DNA of 38,266 nt, taken from NCBI GenBank assembly GCA_036821645.1, contig DAISJD010000016.1, positions 1 through 38,266 of the forward strand, written 5' to 3'. The notes under the pieces were generated by a model that searched no databases, had not been told where the DNA came from, and saw nothing but the letters and a program-made list of their open reading frames with translations. Source of the stretch: DAISJD01 sp036821645 (lineage in GTDB: Bacteria; Pseudomonadota; Alphaproteobacteria; ATCC43930; CGMCC-115725). Below are positions 33,658 through 38,266 of this stretch, piece by piece. The position numbers and the translations under genes are program-made. Within the stretch, counting starts at the first letter, position 1, and each line of letters opens with the position of its first letter.

Positions 33658-33960
33658 TTAAAGTCTACAGGGAGGCTTCACGTCTGGGAGACGTAGGATC
33701 CGAAGACCCTAGCCCAAGCAGAGCTTGGGATATCGGTGCGGAAATCAAGAGATAACCGCGAAATTCGGTGAGATTGAGGAGGATTGCCTGCTTCCTGATC
33801 ATCTCGTGGGGCAATAAATAGGCAGTTGCTCATCGGAACACCAGACGGGAATCAACAGCGCAGCATTGCGGGATGTGCATCGCCATCTCTGTCATCGGAA
33901 AGTCATAAAATAAGAACTATTGTTATCAGGATTGCGTCTTCTTTGTTTAATTTGAATAAA
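33658..33960 (-). ncRNA. Candidate structured non-coding RNA
   Basis: No protein frame of note, but perfect short-loop hairpins occur at 33680-33694 (6 bp, 3-nt loop) and 33713-33729 (7 bp, 3-nt loop), and a minus-strand terminator follows at 33619-33657. It does not resemble tmRNA, RNase P RNA or SRP RNA as I know them. Extent and strand are guesses based on the terminator. Confidence 0.3.
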
Positions 33961-34053
33961 TATTTTTAATCTTGCGCTGATTGGGGAATGATCTGCGCAA
34001 GATTGAAGAAATTGCACACCAGAATCCACCACCCCCTAAGATCGCCATTGCCC

Positions 34054-34095
34054 AATAAAAAAGGCCCACCCCATGGTGCGGGTGGGCCTTTTCTT
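34054..34095 (-). terminator. Terminator of the trxB-lysR unit, possibly bidirectional
   Basis: A 13-bp perfect stem (34059-34071 with 34080-34092) with an 8-nt loop. On the minus strand the T run of the second arm continues into TTATTGGG; on the plus strand TTTTCTT follows. It lies 35 bp past the LysR stop codon. Confidence 0.88.
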
Positions 34096-34129
34096 CGGAC
34101 CGACGATTGTCGGATCGGCAGTCTCGCGC

Positions 34130-35023
34130 TTAATTGAGCCGGGCCTCGGCGACCTTGCGAATCAGGAAGTCGCGGAAGACGGCAATCCGTTTCGACGGTC
34201 GCAATTCTTCCGGATAGACGAAATAGGCTTCGACCGTGGGGCCTGACAATTCCGGCAGGACCCGGACGAGATCGGCGGTTTCCTGCATCATATAGTTCGG
34301 GATCGATCCAATGCCGAGACCGCTTTGCACGGCGCGGAAGATTCCGTTCACATTATTGACTTTCAGAATCGGCCTGCGTTCGGTGCCCGGTTTCGTGCCG
34401 ACATCCATCAACCAGTTGATGCTGGCCGTCGGCGGGCGCGCATCTTCGCCATAGACGATGAGACGATGCTCGTCCAAATCTTCCGGGCGGGTGGGGGTGC
34501 CGTGCTTCTTCAGATAGTCCGGCGACGCATAGGCATAGGAGCGCACAGTCATCAGATGGCGTTGCACCAGATCCGGCTGGCGGGGCGGCGACATGCGGAT
34601 GGCAACGTCGGCCTCGCGCATCGACAGATCCAATTCGCCGTCATCGACCAACAAGGACAGAGTAATCTCGGGATAAAGTTCCAGAAATTCCTTGATCCGG
34701 GGCGTCAACCACGCGGAACCGAACGCGACCGTCGTCGTGACCTTGAGGGGGCCTTTCGGCCGATCCTTCGATTCCGACAGCATCGCTTCGGTCATGGATA
34801 ATTTGGCGAAGACGTCCCGCGCCGTGCGATAGAGCAATTCGCCCTGTTCGGTCAAAATAAGACCACGCGCATGGCGATGAAAGAGCGGTACCTGCAGGCT
34901 TTCTTCAAGCCCACTGATCTGTCGGCTCACGGCCGACTGGCTCAGATTCAGCGCATCACCCGCGTGGGTGAAGCTGCCGGCCTCGGCGACCGCATGAAAG
35001 ACCCGCAGCTTATCCCAATCCAT
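34130..35023 (-). CDS. LysR-family regulator next to trxB
   Basis: A 297-residue LysR-type regulator. The helix-turn-helix is at about residues 1-60 (GDALNLSQSAVSRQISGLEESL); the effector domain (about 90-290) has VTTTVAFGSAWLTPRI and the AVQSGLGIGSIPNYM motif. No OxyR-type cysteine pair is present. The gene lies 59 bp downstream of trxB on the same strand, an arrangement I recall from other alphaproteobacteria, so a redox link is possible but not shown. The ATG at 35023 has AGGGGA about 8 nt upstream; an ATG five codons earlier is less well placed. Confidence 0.9.
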   Translation of the reverse strand: MDWDKLRVFHAVAEAGSFTHAGDALNLSQSAVSRQISGLEESLQVPLFHRHARGLILTEQGELLYRTARDVFAKLSMTEAMLSESKDRPKGPLKVTTTVAFGSAWLTPRIKEFLELYPEITLSLLVDDGELDLSMREADVAIRMSPPRQPDLVQRHLMTVRSYAYASPDYLKKHGTPTRPEDLDEHRLIVYGEDARPPTASINWLMDVGTKPGTERRPILKVNNVNGIFRAVQSGLGIGSIPNYMMQETADLVRVLPELSGPTVEAYFVYPEELRPSKRIAVFRDFLIRKVAEARLN

Positions 35024-35082
35024 CCCATTCCCCTGCAACTGTGTAATGTTAATCGATATGGTTCGTTTGAAACGGTAAACGA

Positions 35083-36027
35083 TCAGTGGTTATGGGCCAA
35101 AAACCGTTCCGCTTCGAGGGCGGCCATGCACCCCATTCCGGCAGCGGTCACGGCTTGGCGATAGACCTTGTCTTTAACGTCGCCGGCCGCGAAAACCCCC
35201 GGAATGGACGTTGCCGTCGAATCCGGGCGCGTGACCAGGTAATTGTCCGGGTCCAATTCCAATTGACCGCGAAACAAACTCGTCACTGGATCATGCCCGA
35301 TAGCGACGAATAAACCGTCAATATTGAGACAGTCGACAGCACCGGTCACGGTATCCTTGAGGCGAACGCCGGTGACGCGGGGCGGGTTCTGTTCTCCAAC
35401 GATTTCATCGACGGCCTTATTCCATTGAACCGTGATTTTCGGATTTTTGAACAGACGATCCTGAAGGATCTTCTCGGCCCGGAACGAATCCCGCCGATGA
35501 ATGATCGTGACCGAGGCTGCGTGATTGGTAAGATAGAGGGCTTCTTCTACGGCAGTATTGCCGCCGCCGATCACGGCGACGTTCTTGCCGCGAAAGAAAA
35601 ACCCGTCGCAGGTGGCACAAGCCGACACGCCGAAACCGCGATAGGTTTCTTCGCTTGGAATGCCGAGCCATCGGGCCTGGGCCCCCGTGGCGATGATTAC
35701 GGCATCGGCCGTATAAAGATCGCCGCTATCGCCGATCGCGCGGAACGGTCGCTTGCTGAAATCGATCTCGGTGATGACGTCGAACAGCATGCGGGTTCCG
35801 ACATGCTCCGCCTGTTTTTGCATCTGTTCCATGAGCCAGGGGCCCTGGATCACATCGGCAAAACCGGGATAGTTTTCGACATCGGTCGTGATCATCAACT
35901 GACCGCCCGGCTGCATGCCCTGCACCAGGATCGGGGCAAGGTTGGCGCGGGCGGCGTAGATCGCGGCGGTATAGCCCGCAGGCCCGGCCCCGATGATCAG
36001 CACTTTGGAATGATGATGGTCTGACAT
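35083..36027 (-). CDS. trxB: Thioredoxin reductase
   Basis: A 314-residue flavoprotein that reduces thioredoxin with NADPH. The FAD-binding GAGPAG is at 13-18, the redox pair C137 and C140 in SACATCDGFFF, and the NADPH-binding GGGNTAVEEAL at 154-164. GVFAAGDVKDK near the C terminus is the second FAD motif. The natural N terminus includes HHH (MSDHHHSKV). GGAGAG lies 4 nt before the ATG at 36027; 22 upstream in-frame codons are not needed. It is followed by the LysR gene and a terminator. Part of the window's redox theme with oxyR and katA. Confidence 0.96.
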   Translation of the reverse strand: MSDHHHSKVLIIGAGPAGYTAAIYAARANLAPILVQGMQPGGQLMITTDVENYPGFADVIQGPWLMEQMQKQAEHVGTRMLFDVITEIDFSKRPFRAIGDSGDLYTADAVIIATGAQARWLGIPSEETYRGFGVSACATCDGFFFRGKNVAVIGGGNTAVEEALYLTNHAASVTIIHRRDSFRAEKILQDRLFKNPKITVQWNKAVDEIVGEQNPPRVTGVRLKDTVTGAVDCLNIDGLFVAIGHDPVTSLFRGQLELDPDNYLVTRPDSTATSIPGVFAAGDVKDKVYRQAVTAAGMGCMAALEAERFLAHNH

Positions 36028-36216
36028 TGACTCTCCGCAGCCCGTCTCAAAGCGGGCCGGTGTTGTTTTCAACTCGTTACGTTTTTTAGACACCTTATGA
36101 AATATATGGGCACCTATGCAAGCAACAAGGGGCGAGCATCCGAAAAATTTATTTATTTTTCATGGAATTCACGGATTCATCGGGCAATGGGGGGCCATTT
36201 TGCCTAAAAAATAGGC

Positions 36217-38118
36217 TTAAAAACCGAACATGTGATCCAAACTGAACCGATCCCCCCGGGCGAGCCCGTGATAGCCAAACAGGCGGCAGGTTGAATCCCG
36301 GATCACGAGATAACCGCCCTCGGCGGCTGAGAGCTGATCGGCCGACATATAATCCGACACGCGCCAGAAAAGCGAACCGCCGCACGCGATCGTCACGTGC
36401 GTCCGGGCGATTTCCCGACCGTTTTGATCATGGAGGATGAGATCGGTCTTGGAATGCGGATGCCACGGGGTCGAGGCCGGATAAATGAGGTGGCATAGCG
36501 TTTCGTCTCCCCGACCGCCGATCCGCAAGAAGAGCCGTGTCGAAAGGCCGGGCGGGCGGCCCAGATAGGATTGCGGCTCGTCCCGCCATGTGAGGGCCGT
36601 GTTGAAAATATGGGCCCCGAAACTGGTTTCCGCCGCATGGCCGTTGGCCCGCAGGCGATAGCGGAACAGCGCGTGCAGCCACCCATCGACCGCGACGTCG
36701 GCGTCGAAATCATAGGTGAGTTCGACGTGACCGAAGGCAAGACCAGCCTGATCCCGGATCAAATCGTCGAGATCGAGGGCAACCGAATCCCGTCGTGCGA
36801 TGGCACCGAATCGATGATGGGCAATCTCACGACCGGCCGGGTCATAGAGGCGGGCCACCAACGGCAAGACCGCCTGAGCGCGAGCCATTGGGGTCGGCAG
36901 CAGCGTGCTATGCCAGAGGGCGGGCGGCAGAATCGGCGCGGGCAGGATAAATCCTTTGCCGAGCAGGGGGCGTAGCCCCGCGATCGCGGGATCGGGGGCG
37001 AGATCGGTGCGTTCCACATTGGGATGGGCAATCCGGGTTCGCGTTCCCGCCGTGACCTCATAGCGCGGGCGCACGATATGGCGACCGGCCTTGATTTCGA
37101 TTTGCTGCGGCCAACGCACCCCCGGCATCAGGTGGGCGACATCGATGGCGACGGAGGCATAGGGGGCAACGGGGCTTGGCCAGGGATGGGGGGTATCGTC
37201 GCCCATCAGGTTGAGGCTGATCGCACCGGCCGGAATGGCGAAAGGCAGGCAATTTTGCAACCATAGCGTGACCCGCTCGTCCCGGTCGGGGGCGGGAAGG
37301 CCCGCATAGAAATCGGCGGGCCAGGCATTGGCGTCATGGGTGCAGGAAAAACTCTGATCGTCCGGCCCGTCCTGTTCGGTATCGAGCGCGTATTTCACCA
37401 CGTCGTGCCCGGCGGCCCCGATGACATGAATGAAGAGTTGACCGCAAAATTCCGGCAGATCGAACCGCGCCCGGATCGCCCGGCTGTCGAGCGTGATCCC
37501 GGCACCGGCCGGGCCCATCGGTTCCCGCCACTGGGCAAGGCGGGTGCCGTCGCCCGCAAACAGGGTCAGATCGAGTGTGGGGGCGGATGCCCCATAGCTC
37601 GACCAATAATTGGCAGTGACCACCCGCGTATGGTGACCGCCCGCATCGCGGAAAAAGGCGAAATTGGTGGCAAAATTCAACGGGTCGAGGTAATGGCGCG
37701 GATTGGCGAGCCGGTCGTCGGCGAGGCGAACGGCATCGAGACTGACGATGGCGGTATCGGCCGGAATGAAGAGGCGGATCTGATCGATGAGCCGGGCGGC
37801 ATCGAAGGCGGCAACGAAAATCAGATCCGGTCGGTCCTGAGAGAGTTCGGTGACGGGGCGCACGATCCGGCCCAAGCGTTCGCAACCGATCTCGGCGACG
37901 GATTGGGCGTAGACCCCGCACAAGGCGAGGCCGCCAAGATCGAAACAGGCGGAAAAACCGGCGGCAAAGCCCAGCGGGTCGTAGATCGCGACCCGGCGAT
38001 GGGCCCGCAGATCCGCCATCAACGCGCCGATCCGCTCGGCACTGGCCGGGTGGGTGATCGCCTTGAAAAAACTGTTGCCGCCCTTCAGGGCCGAAAATGT
38101 TTCAATTGCTAACGTCAT
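36217..38118 (-). CDS. Large protein of unknown function
   Basis: A 633-residue cytoplasmic-looking protein with no signal peptide or TM segment. Residues 25-135 look like a Rossmann-type alpha/beta unit (RRVAIYDPLGFAAGFSACFDL, LCGVYAQSVAEIG, PDLIFVAAFDAARL, TAIVSLDAVRL). The rest is beta-rich with many Trp, Pro and His residues. It includes KYALDTEQD, CTHDANAWPADFY and two repeats of a beta-sandwich-like pattern around 280-400 and 420-600. I do not recognise the family. A short hairpin (36202-36216) directly follows the stop codon. It lies 189 bp upstream of trxB on the same strand. The long intact frame and core codon use argue it is real. Confidence 0.75.
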   Translation of the reverse strand: MTLAIETFSALKGGNSFFKAITHPASAERIGALMADLRAHRRVAIYDPLGFAAGFSACFDLGGLALCGVYAQSVAEIGCERLGRIVRPVTELSQDRPDLIFVAAFDAARLIDQIRLFIPADTAIVSLDAVRLADDRLANPRHYLDPLNFATNFAFFRDAGGHHTRVVTANYWSSYGASAPTLDLTLFAGDGTRLAQWREPMGPAGAGITLDSRAIRARFDLPEFCGQLFIHVIGAAGHDVVKYALDTEQDGPDDQSFSCTHDANAWPADFYAGLPAPDRDERVTLWLQNCLPFAIPAGAISLNLMGDDTPHPWPSPVAPYASVAIDVAHLMPGVRWPQQIEIKAGRHIVRPRYEVTAGTRTRIAHPNVERTDLAPDPAIAGLRPLLGKGFILPAPILPPALWHSTLLPTPMARAQAVLPLVARLYDPAGREIAHHRFGAIARRDSVALDLDDLIRDQAGLAFGHVELTYDFDADVAVDGWLHALFRYRLRANGHAAETSFGAHIFNTALTWRDEPQSYLGRPPGLSTRLFLRIGGRGDETLCHLIYPASTPWHPHSKTDLILHDQNGREIARTHVTIACGGSLFWRVSDYMSADQLSAAEGGYLVIRDSTCRLFGYHGLARGDRFSLDHMFGF

Positions 38119-38266
38119 CAGGGGTCAAAACCGGTTTAGAAAAATCGTCGTCATCCTCTTATCATGCCTTGGGCAATGATGCGATGCACTGATTGTCCCG
38201 GCTCCGCTGATCGGCATAAAACATGGGTTCACGGCGCGCGTGGCTTCGGGTAATTTCCCATGCGAT

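Larger units (their letters stand above)
33201..34053. other. AT-rich islet tail with hairpins and a short ORF
   Basis: About 850 bp without a clear gene. It contains a 49-codon frame (33378-33527), a run of close-set perfect hairpins (33633-33657, 33680-33694, 33713-33729) and a 10-bp inverted repeat with a 17-nt loop (33968-33977 with 33995-34004). The left and right thirds are AT-rich; the middle, near 33660-33900, is closer to balanced composition and looks like structured RNA. No integrase, tRNA or direct-repeat boundary is visible. Confidence 0.5.

Noticed and set aside
33201..34129. tRNA, tmRNA, RNase P or SRP RNA in the islet tail
   Set aside because: Looked for T-arm-like GGTTCGAATCC patterns and known core motifs and found none; only unassigned hairpins are present.
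1..38266. Apparent abundance of GATC/CGATCG palindromes
   Set aside because: It seems frequent by eye, but I cannot count it against expectation here; a k-mer count against a Markov model would be needed.

Overview
The window is chromosomal DNA from an alphaproteobacterium, most likely near the Rhodospirillales. This rests on the high-GC coding style, the tandem cold-shock-domain protein, the PCuAC/SCO copper chaperones, and trxB followed by a LysR gene. No rRNA, tRNA, CRISPR array, intact insertion sequence, integrase or phage structural gene was recognised.

Layout from left to right. 0-2.6 kb: a secreted CHRD protein with a His/Met-rich tail, a double cold-shock-domain protein with a hairpin-bearing leader, and a DUF1345 membrane protein. 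2.8-4.9 kb: a CopC-CopD copper pair. 4.9-7.8 kb: a small cupin, then oxyR and a catalase gene transcribed divergently around a near-consensus tandem OxyR site. 8.0-9.8 kb: an unusually short alanyl-tRNA synthetase of the minimal type I associate with Patescibacteria/CPR. 9.85-12.3 kb: a second copper block (DUF2946-like protein, PCuAC chaperone, SCO protein, cytochrome c). 12.4-16.2 kb: an orphan histidine kinase, an AlaC-like aminotransferase and a pentapeptide-repeat protein. 16.6-18.5 kb: an ACT-domain protein overlapping citramalate synthase. 18.5-19.8 kb: a very AT-rich stretch and a secreted HExxE protein resembling the EXORDIUM/phi-1 family. 19.9-21.2 kb: a GNAT acetyltransferase and a YciA-type thioesterase.

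21.4-23.3 kb is an accessory cassette of two adjacent DUF488 proteins, both apparently starting at TTG, behind a protein resembling the dual-OB family. 23.6-25.2 kb carries a GlxA-type regulator overlapping a cytochrome P460-like gene. 25.2-29.7 kb is a minus-strand run: dipeptide epimerase, GT2, GT4 and a phytanoyl-CoA-dioxygenase-like enzyme. 29.9-31.4 kb is a secreted S10-like peptidase.

31.6-34.0 kb is a clearly AT-rich islet. It holds a translationally coupled two-gene unit (soluble 323-aa protein, then 208-aa multi-pass membrane protein) whose architecture recalls phage lambda RexA-RexB. Beside it lies about 0.9 kb with a short orphan ORF and several close-set perfect hairpins. The islet is the best candidate here for an undescribed system, probably defence-related, but that is inference. 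34.1-38.1 kb returns to core genes: a LysR regulator, thioredoxin reductase and a large unknown protein.

Functional themes are copper handling (CopCD, DUF2946, PCuAC, SCO), peroxide and thiol redox stress (OxyR, catalase, TrxB), and branched-chain and alanine-related metabolism. The two accessory stretches at 21.4-23.4 kb and 31.6-34.0 kb stand apart in composition.
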